64,000 bases of DNA from Archangium gephyra (lineage in GTDB: Bacteria > Myxococcota > Myxococcia > Myxococcales > Myxococcaceae), in the NCBI RefSeq assembly GCF_001027285.1, contig NZ_CP011509.1, positions 1,248,501-1,312,500 of the forward strand. Reading direction: 5' to 3'. The notes under the pieces were generated by a model. The model searched no databases, was not told the DNA's origin, and was given only the letters and a program-made list of their open reading frames with translations. Of this stretch, positions 1 to 7,384 are shown piece after piece. Position numbers and translations under genes: made by a program. Positions within the stretch are counted from its first letter, which is position 1. The number at the start of each line of letters is the position of its first letter.

Positions 1-303
1 CGGGGGGAACGTCTTGATGGCGCTGAAGAGGACGCCGAAGCCCAGCGCGGCCCACACCACCCGGTGCACGGCGACGCGGGCCACCGGGCTCGGCCGCACG
101 AGCATCCACAGCTCCGCGACGAGCAGCGGCGCGAAGTAGAGGCCCGCGAAGTCGGACAGCTTCCCGGTGAGCCAGCCGGGCAGCAGCCCCGCGCCCTTGA
201 GCACGTGGTCGTTGAGCGCCACCAGCACCATGGCGGCCACCGGTGGCACCCGCGTGAAAAGCGCGGGCCGGGTGTCCAGCGTCTCAGTGGCCGTTGCCAC
301 CAT
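1..303 (-). CDS. Membrane protein, N-terminal part (runs off left edge)
   Basis: Only the first 101 codons are in the window; the gene continues beyond base 1. The visible part is hydrophobic, with probable membrane helices near residues 20-30, 52-69 and 82-97, and a motif LPGWLTGKLSDFAGL at residues 41-55. That Gly/Asp-containing loop between helices suggests an integral inner-membrane protein, but I do not recognise the function. The ATG at 301-303 lies inside the end of the upstream gene (20-nt overlap, different frame), so the two are translated from one message together with the pair of secreted proteins at 284-1461. Confidence 0.6.
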   Translation of the reverse strand, partial: MVATATETLDTRPALFTRVPPVAAMVLVALNDHVLKGAGLLPGWLTGKLSDFAGLYFAPLLVAELWMLVRPSPVARVAVHRVVWAALGFGVLFSAIKTFPP

Positions 304-856
304 CGGTGCCTCCCGGGGGACGCTCGGGCCAGCGGTGCAGACTCCGCACCTCGGCCTCGACGCGGCAGTCACACCGGAACTGCATGGCGCCCACACCGAA
401 GCCGAGCTCCACGTCCACCGGTCCATCCGGCGCGTACAGCGTGAGGAAGCCCGTCCCGGGCGCGGGCATCAGCGACGGCTGGGCCCGCTCCTTGTCGTCG
501 AAGAGTTGCTCCTGTGGCGCGAAGAGCACGAAGGCGACCGTGCCGAGCGCTTCCAGCTGCTCGCCCACCACGTACGAGGCGCTGGGGGAGAGCGTGGTGA
601 GCGCTTCGGGTGGTGGCGCGGTGGGCGAGAGGATGCCCACCACCCGGCCCGAGCGAGACCAGGTCCGCACGTACGTGTGGGAGGCGAAGTGCTTCCCCGA
701 ATCGCCCCGGATGAAGAACTCGAGCAGCTCGGCGCCTCCACCGGGCAACTGGACGGGGTGGGTGACGTAGGTGGGGGGATAGGGCCGGGCGAGCGTGGTG
801 GCCAGCATCACCGAACACCCCACGGCGAGCAGCAGGACACGGGCAAGAGGACGCAT
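284..856 (-). CDS. Secreted protein, paralogue of the 880-1461 product
   Basis: 190 residues. The N-terminus is a signal peptide (MRPLARVLLLAVGCSVMLAT...A). The mature part is not a family I recognise. It shares a clear core with its upstream neighbour at 880-1461: a VGILSP..PP.EA block, then an AS..VG.QLE.LGTV.FV block, and a C-terminal double-cysteine motif (RCDCRV here, QCQCKV there). The start is the ATG at 854-856 because the signal peptide begins there; the open frame upstream codes for nothing plausible. It lies 23 nt downstream of its paralogue and overlaps the membrane protein gene at 1-303, so all three look like one operon read leftwards. Function unknown; probably periplasmic or surface exposed. 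Confidence 0.8.
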   Translation of the reverse strand: MRPLARVLLLAVGCSVMLATTLARPYPPTYVTHPVQLPGGGAELLEFFIRGDSGKHFASHTYVRTWSRSGRVVGILSPTAPPPEALTTLSPSASYVVGEQLEALGTVAFVLFAPQEQLFDDKERAQPSLMPAPGTGFLTLYAPDGPVDVELGFGVGAMQFRCDCRVEAEVRSLHRWPERPPGGTDGGNGH

Positions 857-879
857 GCGCGGTGACGTTACCGTGAGCC

Positions 880-1461
880 TCAGCCGCCGTCGCGGCCGCC
901 CGTGCCCGCATCCGGCGGGGGGGGCTCGTAGTGATGGACGATGCTGGGGTACGTCTCCGCCACCTTGCACTGGCACTGCTCCTCCATCTGCGGGACGGCC
1001 AGGTTCATCGACACCCCCACGTTCAGGTCCGGGGAGAAGACGGTGAGGAAGAGGTTCTCATGCTCGGGAAGCGGCAGCGGGTCCGGCTCCAGGATGCTGG
1101 GATTCGAGGAAGAGGGGAGCTGCTGCACGAAGACCACCGTGCCGAGACCCTCGAGCTGCTGACCCACCGTGAAGGAAGCCTTCGGGTCGAGCTGGGGGTA
1201 GGCCTCGGCTGGCGGCTTCTCCGGCGAGAGGATGCCCACGAGCCGGGCCCCGGGAGCGACGCCATCACCCGCCGAGGAATCGACGTGGAGGAGCGGCTTC
1301 ACCTGCCGCTTCCCGTCGGTACTCTTCACCTGGAAATCGACGGTCTGGGCTCCTCTGGCGTGGACGAACAGGGAGATGGTGAAGGGAATGGGGGCTGGGG
1401 ACGTGGCCACCATGACGGCGAAGCCGGTGGCGAGCAGCAGGGCTCGAAGCGCCAGACGCAT
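880..1461 (-). CDS. Secreted protein, paralogue of the 284-856 product
   Basis: 193 residues with a signal peptide at residues 1-21 (MRLALRALLLATGFAVMVAT). The start at 1461 has a good ribosome site (AGGAG about 8 nt upstream). The mature domain carries the blocks shared with the next gene (VGILSPEKPPAEAY, ASFTVGQQLEGLGTVVFV) and a QCQCKV cysteine pair near the C-terminus, then a short tail rich in Pro, Gly and Asp. It is the first gene of a leftward three-gene operon. The conserved blocks suggest a small all-beta extracytoplasmic domain produced by tandem duplication; no enzymatic motif is visible, so no function is assigned. Confidence 0.8.
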   Translation of the reverse strand: MRLALRALLLATGFAVMVATSPAPIPFTISLFVHARGAQTVDFQVKSTDGKRQVKPLLHVDSSAGDGVAPGARLVGILSPEKPPAEAYPQLDPKASFTVGQQLEGLGTVVFVQQLPSSSNPSILEPDPLPLPEHENLFLTVFSPDLNVGVSMNLAVPQMEEQCQCKVAETYPSIVHHYEPPPPDAGTGGRDGG

Positions 1462-1623
1462 GCGGATAGCTCCTGGGTGGAAGGGCGGGGGCAGGCCAAG
1501 GCAAGCCGGATGCCAGGGACAACCCCCGGGAATCGTTGGCGAGCACCCGAGGCCCACTCTCCACTTCCCGGTGGAGGTAGGGCAGCGCTGTCAGGCTCGG
1601 TGGGGAGAGTGTATGGAGGATGG

Positions 1624-2088
1624 GTGCGTCCCCCTGGCCCGAGAACGTCCATCCCCCAGTTCGGCAAGCGAGTCCCAGGCAGGGCCTATATCGAACGGCC
1701 CGGCGCCTACGCCGTCATCGTCAACACTCGGGGTGAAGTGGCGCTGATTCGCGTTCCCCAGGGCTACTTCCTCCCCGGCGGCGGAATCGATCCCCACGAG
1801 GACGCCCTCTCCGCCCTGGCTCGCGAGGTGCGCGAGGAGACGGGGCACGAGGTGCAGGTGGTGCGAGAGCTCGGATGGGCCGCGCAGTTCCTCATGGCCC
1901 GTCACGAGGAGCTCTACCTGAACAAGGTGGGCCAGTTCTTCGTCGCCCGGCTGGGGCCCAAGACGCAGGAGGCCCATGAGGTGGACCACTCGCTCGAGTG
2001 GCTTCCCCTGGCCGAAGCCAAGAAGCGGCTCCGGCACGAGTTCCAGGCGTGGGCCCTCGAGCAGTTCGAGCTGGCCAAGGACACGTGA
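1624..2088 (+). CDS. Nudix hydrolase
   Basis: 154 residues. A complete Nudix box is present at about residues 52-74: the pattern G-x5-E-x7-R-E-V-x-E-E-x-G reads GGIDPHEDALSALAREVREETGHEV. Nudix enzymes hydrolyse nucleoside diphosphates linked to another moiety, with the box glutamates binding divalent metal; the substrate cannot be told from the box. I take the GTG at 1624 as start because GGAGG lies 4 nt upstream (1615-1619); a GTG at 1609 is an alternative with a poorly placed ribosome site. It ends 9 nt before a second, unrelated-looking Nudix gene, so the two are probably co-transcribed. Confidence 0.85.
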   Translation: MRPPGPRTSIPQFGKRVPGRAYIERPGAYAVIVNTRGEVALIRVPQGYFLPGGGIDPHEDALSALAREVREETGHEVQVVRELGWAAQFLMARHEELYLNKVGQFFVARLGPKTQEAHEVDHSLEWLPLAEAKKRLRHEFQAWALEQFELAKDT

Positions 2089-2097
2089 GCGGCTTCC

Positions 2098-2643
2098 ATG
2101 ACCATCCGAACCCTGTCCTCCCGTGACGTGTACCGCAACCCGTGGATGACGGTCCGCGAGGACGCCGTGCAGCGGCAGGACGGCTCGACGGGCATCTACG
2201 GCGTCGTCCTCAAGCCGGACTTCTCCATCGTCATCCCCTATGAGCAGGGGGCGTTCCACCTCGTGGAGCAGTACCGCTACCCGGTCCAGGGGCGCTACCT
2301 GGAGTTCCCCATGGGCTCCTGGGAGACCCAGGCGGACGCCTCGCCGGAGACCGTGGCCGCGGGCGAACTGAAGGAAGAGACCGGGCTCGTGGCGGGCCGG
2401 ATGACGTACCTGGGCCATCTCTTCATCGCCTACGGCTACTCAAACCAGGGCATGCACGTCTTCCTGGCCGAGGACCTCACCCCGGGGCCCCAGACGCTGT
2501 CCCCCGAGGAGTCCGATCTCGTCTGCAAGAAGGTGACGGTCGCGGAGTTCGAGGCCCTCATCCAGGGCGGCCACATCAAGGACTCCGCGACGCTCTCGGC
2601 CTATTGCCTGCTGCGTATGCAGCGGCGCATCCCGGGCCTCTGA
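2098..2643 (+). CDS. Nudix hydrolase, ADP-ribose pyrophosphatase-like
   Basis: 181 residues. The N-terminal half matches the ADP-ribose/NDP-sugar pyrophosphatase type (VVLKPDFSIVIPYEQG, then VEQYRYPVQGRYLEFPMGSWE). The Nudix box is a variant: AAGELKEETGL has Gly where the canonical Arg stands, preceded by GSWETQADASPE. Subfamilies with a GSWE...GELREETG box are known from actinobacteria, so the enzyme may well be active. The catalytic E-E pair is intact. It lies 9 nt after the other Nudix gene, so the pair forms a small operon for nucleotide or metabolite housekeeping. Substrate unknown. Confidence 0.85.
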   Translation: MTIRTLSSRDVYRNPWMTVREDAVQRQDGSTGIYGVVLKPDFSIVIPYEQGAFHLVEQYRYPVQGRYLEFPMGSWETQADASPETVAAGELKEETGLVAGRMTYLGHLFIAYGYSNQGMHVFLAEDLTPGPQTLSPEESDLVCKKVTVAEFEALIQGGHIKDSATLSAYCLLRMQRRIPGL

Positions 2644-2729
2644 CGGGTCCTGACTGTCGTGGAATGAAAAGACAGAGGCGCTGGAGTCCCTGTCGGCGTC
2701 CGCTGGAGGCGTGTCCACCTCTGGCGTTC

Positions 2730-3521
2730 ATGGAAACTCTGACGCAAAGGGGCCTCGGGATTGTCGTCCTGGATTGTGCCTATGACATCCTCGCCCAGCC
2801 CCTGGCGCAAACGCTCTTCTCCCGGTTCGCGGCGGCCAAGCTCGAGGCCTACCAAGCGGTATACCCGCACGGTGTCCTTCCGCTGGGCGTTCATGACTTC
2901 ATCGCGACGCTGATCATGGTCGGAGAGGGCAGCGACGAGGAGTTCAAGCCCTTGGGGTCGTTCAAATCCATTTCGCTCGAGCGCTGCGAACGCTTCAGGG
3001 TTCCGTTCGAGCTCCTGACGCTCCTGGAGGGCGAACACAGGGCGCCGCATCGCGAGGCCGCTCACTCCCTCATCCAGGATGCACGAGGGAGCAATGGGGA
3101 GATGTTCTACGTCGGTTCCTGGTCCATTCGGCCCTCCGTCCGCCAGGACACCCGGCTGCGGAACGCGGTGCGCGACCTGTTGCTGACGGCGCTGTGCTTC
3201 CATCATCTCGAGAGTGGATTCTCAAAGCTCACGGCCGTCGCGAATCCGAGGCTCAAGACCGATGCGTTCCTCAAGGCGAGCGGCTTCCAGGAACTCGAGC
3301 TGAATGGCCAGCCACTTCCTCCGCTCACCTGTGATTTCACCTTTGGAGAGAAGGCCATCGCACTCCACGCCTCCAGCTTCCGTGCGGATTTCCTCGAGAG
3401 GCTCAACCCCTTCAGGCACGCCTGGGATGAACGACGGGTGCTCTCCGCGAAGGGTGATTCACGCCCCCTCCCCAAGGTGAATGAGCCGGAGAGTGGGGAA
3501 ATGATGCACACGATCCACTGA
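2730..3521 (+). CDS. Conserved hypothetical protein, possibly GNAT-like
   Basis: 263 residues from the ATG at 2730; an ATG at 2664 would add 22 basic residues and neither start has a good ribosome site. No signal peptide or membrane segment. The middle part (FKSISLERCERFRVPFELL, then GSWSIRPSVRQ and a helix leading to ESGFSKLTAVANPRL, then FLKASGFQEL) resembles the strand-helix-strand order of acyltransferase-fold proteins, including an A..NPR..AF....GF pattern typical of the end of a GNAT domain. This is a fold-level guess only. It sits 86 nt downstream of the Nudix pair on the same strand and converges on the LysR gene. Confidence 0.65.
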   Translation: METLTQRGLGIVVLDCAYDILAQPLAQTLFSRFAAAKLEAYQAVYPHGVLPLGVHDFIATLIMVGEGSDEEFKPLGSFKSISLERCERFRVPFELLTLLEGEHRAPHREAAHSLIQDARGSNGEMFYVGSWSIRPSVRQDTRLRNAVRDLLLTALCFHHLESGFSKLTAVANPRLKTDAFLKASGFQELELNGQPLPPLTCDFTFGEKAIALHASSFRADFLERLNPFRHAWDERRVLSAKGDSRPLPKVNEPESGEMMHTIH

Positions 3522-3542
3522 CACGAAGCAGTCCGAGGCCGC

Positions 3543-4403
3543 TCACGGGGGCGCGTCGCTCAGGACGCTTCCGAGCCACCCCATCAGTGCCCGCACCCTG
3601 GGCACGTGCTGCTTCGAGCGGTGGACGACCATCCAGATATCGCGCGAGGGAAGCCGGTCGCTGATCCGGGCTCCAATCCGCCGCGGAGCCACCTCCACGA
3701 CGCCATGCAGCCTCGCGACGAGCCCCCGGGGCAGCAGCGCCACGCCGAGCCCTGCTTCCACCGCGAGCCCGAGGGACTCGAGATCCTCGACGAGCAGTCG
3801 TGGGGGACGGGTGGCGAAGGCCTGCTCGGCGTAGCGCTGCTCGGGGATGCCGCCAACCGAGCCCGCCAGGCCCAGCCAGGGGAGCTCGGAGTGCAGCTCC
3901 AAGGAGGAAGCCGCGAAGAAGGCATAGGACGTCGTGCCCACCTTCCGCGCGACGAGCTCGCCACGCTCGGGGCGGAACATCCGGAGCGCCACGTCGGCTT
4001 CTCCGGCCGCGAGGCTGCTGATCTGGTTGTTCGCCAGCAGGCGCAGGCGCAGGTGGGGAAAGGCCCGGTAGAACTCGGGCAGGCGAGGGGTCAGCTTCCA
4101 GCGCACCAGCTCGCCGATGGTGCTCAGCGTGAGCTCGCCGCGAAGCTCCAGCGTGTCTTCCAGCGCGGACCGTGCCGCCAGCGCGGCCTCCACCATGGGC
4201 CGCACCGCCGCCAGCAACGAGGACCCACGCTCCGTCAGCCGCGGCGGCGCTTCGCGCAGCAGCAATGGGGAACCGGCGCTCTCCTCGAGCCGCGCCAGGT
4301 GTCTGCTGACGGTCGACTGGCTCACGCCCAGGGCTTTCGCCGCGGCCGTCAGGCTCCCCAGGCGCGCGACCGCCTCGAACGTGCGCAACAGATCCCACTC
4401 CAT
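3543..4403 (-). CDS. LysR-family transcriptional regulator
   Basis: 286 residues. The N-terminal winged helix-turn-helix is typical: MEWDLLRTFEAVARLGSLTA followed by AAKALGVSQSTVSRHLARLE (recognition helix SQSTVSRHLARLE). The rest is a periplasmic-binding-protein-like effector domain with ELTLSTIGELV at its start. I choose the second ATG (4403) because a G-rich ribosome site lies just before it; the ATG at 4415 adds four residues. It is transcribed divergently from the metallo-hydrolase gene at 4510, the usual arrangement for a LysR regulator and its target, so it probably controls the 4510-6073 pair from the 106-bp intergenic region. The inducer is unknown. Confidence 0.9.
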   Translation of the reverse strand: MEWDLLRTFEAVARLGSLTAAAKALGVSQSTVSRHLARLEESAGSPLLLREAPPRLTERGSSLLAAVRPMVEAALAARSALEDTLELRGELTLSTIGELVRWKLTPRLPEFYRAFPHLRLRLLANNQISSLAAGEADVALRMFRPERGELVARKVGTTSYAFFAASSLELHSELPWLGLAGSVGGIPEQRYAEQAFATRPPRLLVEDLESLGLAVEAGLGVALLPRGLVARLHGVVEVAPRRIGARISDRLPSRDIWMVVHRSKQHVPRVRALMGWLGSVLSDAPP

Positions 4404-4509
4404 TCGGACCCCCATGCAAAAACGGATGCCTGGCTTCCGAATCTAGCGATTTCCATCCATTCGTGCGGTCCCTAGGTTGTGTGGAGATTCCTTCTCACCG
4501 GAGCGCTCC

Positions 4510-5301
4510 ATGAAGATCCACCACCTGCGCAATGCCACCACCCTGCTGACGCTGGGAGAGCACCGTCTGTTGATCGACCCGATGCTCGCCAGGCCCGGGG
4601 CGTTTACGGGCTTCAAGTTCTTTGGAGGCGGCCGCCGCCCCAATCCCCTGGTCCCCCTGCCGCCCGACACGTTCTCGTGGCTGGAGGAGGCGACGGGCGT
4701 GCTCGTCACCCACCCCCACCCGGATCATCTGGACACGGCGGGCCTCCGATGGATCCAGAAGCGCCAGTTGCCCGTGTGGACGAGCCGGAAGGACGCACCG
4801 AGCCTCAGGAAGAGGGGACTCACCGTTCACGAGCTGGAGGACGGTGCGCTCGGGATGAGGGTGGAGCGCATCCCGGTCCGGCACGGCCGCGGGCTGCTCG
4901 CGTGGCTGCTGGGTTCCGTCTCGGGCTTCTACCTGGCGCACCCGGACGAGCCGAGCGTGTTCCTCACGTCGGACGCCGTGCTCACGCCGGAGCTCCTGGA
5001 GGCCGTGGAGCGCCTCCAGCCCGATGTCATCATCGCCCCGGCGGGCGCGGCCAACTTCGGGGTGGGCGGCGATATCCTGTTCTCCGTCGACGAGCTCGTG
5101 ACGCTCGTCAGGCGGGCGCCCGGACGGGTGGTGCTCAATCACCTGGAGGCGCTCGACCACTGCCCGACCACGCGCGACGGGCTGCGCGAGCGGATGAAGG
5201 CCGAGGGGCTGCTCGAGAAGGTGCTCGTTCCCGGAGACGGCGAGGCGCTGTTCTTCGAGCGGCCACAGCGGGAGGTTAGAGTGCGCGCGTCAACCGCATG
5301 A
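4510..5301 (+). CDS. Metallo-beta-lactamase-fold hydrolase (UlaG-like)
   Basis: 263 residues, cytosolic. The metal-binding motif HxHxDH appears as THPHPDHLD at about residues 66-74, preceded by the NATTLLTLGEHRLLIDPML start typical of the UlaG-like branch of the superfamily. Later ligand-like positions are PVRHGRG, LTSDAVL and NHLEALDH. Such enzymes are Mn- or Zn-dependent phosphodiesterases or lactonases; the substrate is not deducible here. The first methionine of the conserved domain (4510) is the start. It is followed after 10 nt by an SDR gene and faces the LysR gene, so the pair is a likely LysR-regulated operon. Confidence 0.85.
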   Translation: MKIHHLRNATTLLTLGEHRLLIDPMLARPGAFTGFKFFGGGRRPNPLVPLPPDTFSWLEEATGVLVTHPHPDHLDTAGLRWIQKRQLPVWTSRKDAPSLRKRGLTVHELEDGALGMRVERIPVRHGRGLLAWLLGSVSGFYLAHPDEPSVFLTSDAVLTPELLEAVERLQPDVIIAPAGAANFGVGGDILFSVDELVTLVRRAPGRVVLNHLEALDHCPTTRDGLRERMKAEGLLEKVLVPGDGEALFFERPQREVRVRASTA

Positions 5302-5311
5302 GGAGTTCCAC

Positions 5312-6073
5312 ATGAGTCGTTTGCTTTCCGGCCAGGTCGCCCTGGTCACCGGCGGCGCCGCGGGCATCGGCCGCGCCACGGCCCTCGCCTTCGCGCGCGA
5401 GGGCTTGAAGGTGGTGGTCTCCGACATCGACGTGGCTGGTGGCGAGGGCACCGTCGAGCAGATCCGCTCGGCCCAGGGCGAGGCCCGTTTCATCCGCTGC
5501 GACGTCACCCGCGATGCCGAGGTGCGAGCGCTGATCGAGGGCACGGTGGCGGCCTACGGCCGGCTCGACTACGCCTTCAACAACGCCGGCATCGAAATCG
5601 AGAAGGGCAAGCTGGCCGACGGCACCGAGTCCGAGTTCGACGCCATCCTGGGCGTGAACGTGAAGGGTGTCTGGCTGTGCATGAAGTACCAGATTCCCCA
5701 GATGCTCGCCCAGGGCGGCGGAGCCATCGTCAACACGGCCTCGGTGGCGGGCCTGGGCGCGGCGCCGAAGATGAGCATCTACTCGGCCTCCAAGCACGCG
5801 GTGCTCGGCCTGACGAAGTCGGCGGCGGTCGAGTACGCGAAGAAGAACGTGCGCATCAACGCGGTGTGCCCGGCGGTGATCGACACGGACATGTTCCGCC
5901 GTGCCGCCGAGGCCGATCCGCGCAAGGCCCAGTTCGCCGTCTCCGTGCATCCGATGGGCCGCATCGGCAAGGTGGAGGAGGTGGCCGCGGCGGTGCTCTA
6001 TCTCTGCAGCGATGGCGCCGGCTTCACCACCGGCCTCGCGCTGCCGGTGGATGGCGGCTCCCGGGCGTACTGA
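5312..6073 (+). CDS. Short-chain dehydrogenase/reductase (SDR)
   Basis: 253 residues, the usual length for classical SDRs. The cofactor loop TGGAAGIG (TGxxxGIG) is at residues 12-19, the structural motif NNAG near residue 90, the catalytic Ser in NTASVAG, and the catalytic pair Y-x3-K in IYSASKHAV near residue 153. The C-terminus (YLCSDGAGFTTGLALPVDGG) is the standard end. An acidic residue after the second strand (VVSDID) suggests NAD rather than NADP. A GGAG ribosome site lies before the ATG. It follows the metallo-hydrolase gene by 10 nt, so both probably act on the same small molecule. Substrate unknown. Confidence 0.9.
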   Translation: MSRLLSGQVALVTGGAAGIGRATALAFAREGLKVVVSDIDVAGGEGTVEQIRSAQGEARFIRCDVTRDAEVRALIEGTVAAYGRLDYAFNNAGIEIEKGKLADGTESEFDAILGVNVKGVWLCMKYQIPQMLAQGGGAIVNTASVAGLGAAPKMSIYSASKHAVLGLTKSAAVEYAKKNVRINAVCPAVIDTDMFRRAAEADPRKAQFAVSVHPMGRIGKVEEVAAAVLYLCSDGAGFTTGLALPVDGGSRAY

Positions 6074-6088
6074 CGCGCGGGGACTGAC

Positions 6089-7384
6089 TCACAGCCGCAC
6101 GAGCAGCTCGCGGAGGATGGAGAAGCCCTGCCGGAAGTCCTCCAGCCGGGCCTGCTCGTTGGGCGCGTGGTAGTACGCCATCTCCCCGAAGCCGGTGATC
6201 TGCACGTCACAACCCTGGCGTTGCAGATCCCTCACCAGCGGCAGCGAGCCGGTGAGGGAGAAGGGCGTGGGCGCCACGCCGCGCACCGCCTGCATCGCCT
6301 CGTTCAACGCCTGGAGGCCCGGCGAGTCCAGCCGGCAGGCAATGCCTTCCATGCCACCGCCCTGGAAGCGGAACTCGAGCGAGCCACGCTTGCCCGCCGC
6401 CGTGCGGGTGCGCGGGAAGCCGGGGATGACCTCGTCGCGTTCGAGGCGGGCATCCAGCTCGCGCATGAAGGCGGTCAGCTCCTCGCGCACGGCCTTCAGG
6501 TCGTAGAAGGGCGTGAGGCGGAGGTCCCCACGCACGGTGACGTCGGCGGGAATCTTCGTCTCCTTGGTATTGGAGCCCTCCACCACGGTGGCCTTGAGGC
6601 TGGACGAGGACATGAAGCCGTATTTCTTCTCGTCCTCGGTGGAGGGGCAGCGCGCGTGGAACCAGCGGGCCAACTCCAGCGACGCGGCCATGGCGAGCTC
6701 CAGCGCGTTGACGCAGTTCTGTGGCATCCCCGAGTGCCCACCCACTCCCGACACCTTCAGCTCCCACAGCGAGATGCCGCCCGTGCCCAGCGTGGGGCCG
6801 AAGTTGGCGCTGTCCAGCCAATACACCGGCTGGCCCGCCAGGTCCTTCAACCGCCCCTGCTCGGCCACGTAGCCCAGGCCCAGGCCCGGCAGGTCCGAGG
6901 ACTCCTCGTTGGAGATGAGCACCACCTTGAGGGTCCGGCGCGGGCGCACGCCGCGCTCGGCGAGCTGCGCCAGCAGGTCCGTCAGCACCGCCACGTGGCC
7001 CAGGCAGTCGGTGACGCCACGCCCGTAGAGGACGCCACCGGGACCCTCCCACAGCGCGAAGGGATTGCGCTCCCAGCCCTCGCCCTTCTCGTCCGCGGGG
7101 ACGACGTCGAAGTGCGCGCCCACGAAGCCGAGTGCGCCCTCGCTCGTGCCCTTCACGGTGAGCACCAGACTTGGCCGTGACTCCTTGCCCGGAGCCGCCA
7201 GCGACTCGGCCTGGATGAAGCCGCTCTGGATATGCGGCGCCAGCGTCTCCAGCACGACCTGCGCTGCGAGCCGCTCCTCGGGCACCAGCCCCGCGCCCGG
7301 GTTGTTCTGCAGCCTCGGAGTCAGGGCGATGAGACGCCGGAGCACTTCCAGGAAGCGGTCTTCACGGAGCGAGAGCGTGTTCAT
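6089..7384 (-). CDS. M20-family metallopeptidase / deacylase
   Basis: 431 residues, no signal peptide. Metal-site motifs of the M20 family are visible: FVGAHFDVVP (His and Asp), RGVTDCLGHVA (bridging Asp), SNEESSD (catalytic Glu pair) and a late His in EMAYYHAPNE. The lid domain contains GVGGHSGMPQNCVNALE. Members are aminoacylases, acetylornithine or succinyl-diaminopimelate deacetylases, or dipeptidases; which one cannot be read from sequence. The start codon overlaps the stop of the upstream giant TolB/TPR gene (ATGA), making this the last gene of the 15109-6089 operon, an odd companion for envelope genes. It converges with the SDR gene, leaving 15 nt between. Confidence 0.85.
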   Translation of the reverse strand: MNTLSLREDRFLEVLRRLIALTPRLQNNPGAGLVPEERLAAQVVLETLAPHIQSGFIQAESLAAPGKESRPSLVLTVKGTSEGALGFVGAHFDVVPADEKGEGWERNPFALWEGPGGVLYGRGVTDCLGHVAVLTDLLAQLAERGVRPRRTLKVVLISNEESSDLPGLGLGYVAEQGRLKDLAGQPVYWLDSANFGPTLGTGGISLWELKVSGVGGHSGMPQNCVNALELAMAASLELARWFHARCPSTEDEKKYGFMSSSSLKATVVEGSNTKETKIPADVTVRGDLRLTPFYDLKAVREELTAFMRELDARLERDEVIPGFPRTRTAAGKRGSLEFRFQGGGMEGIACRLDSPGLQALNEAMQAVRGVAPTPFSLTGSLPLVRDLQRQGCDVQITGFGEMAYYHAPNEQARLEDFRQGFSILRELLVRL

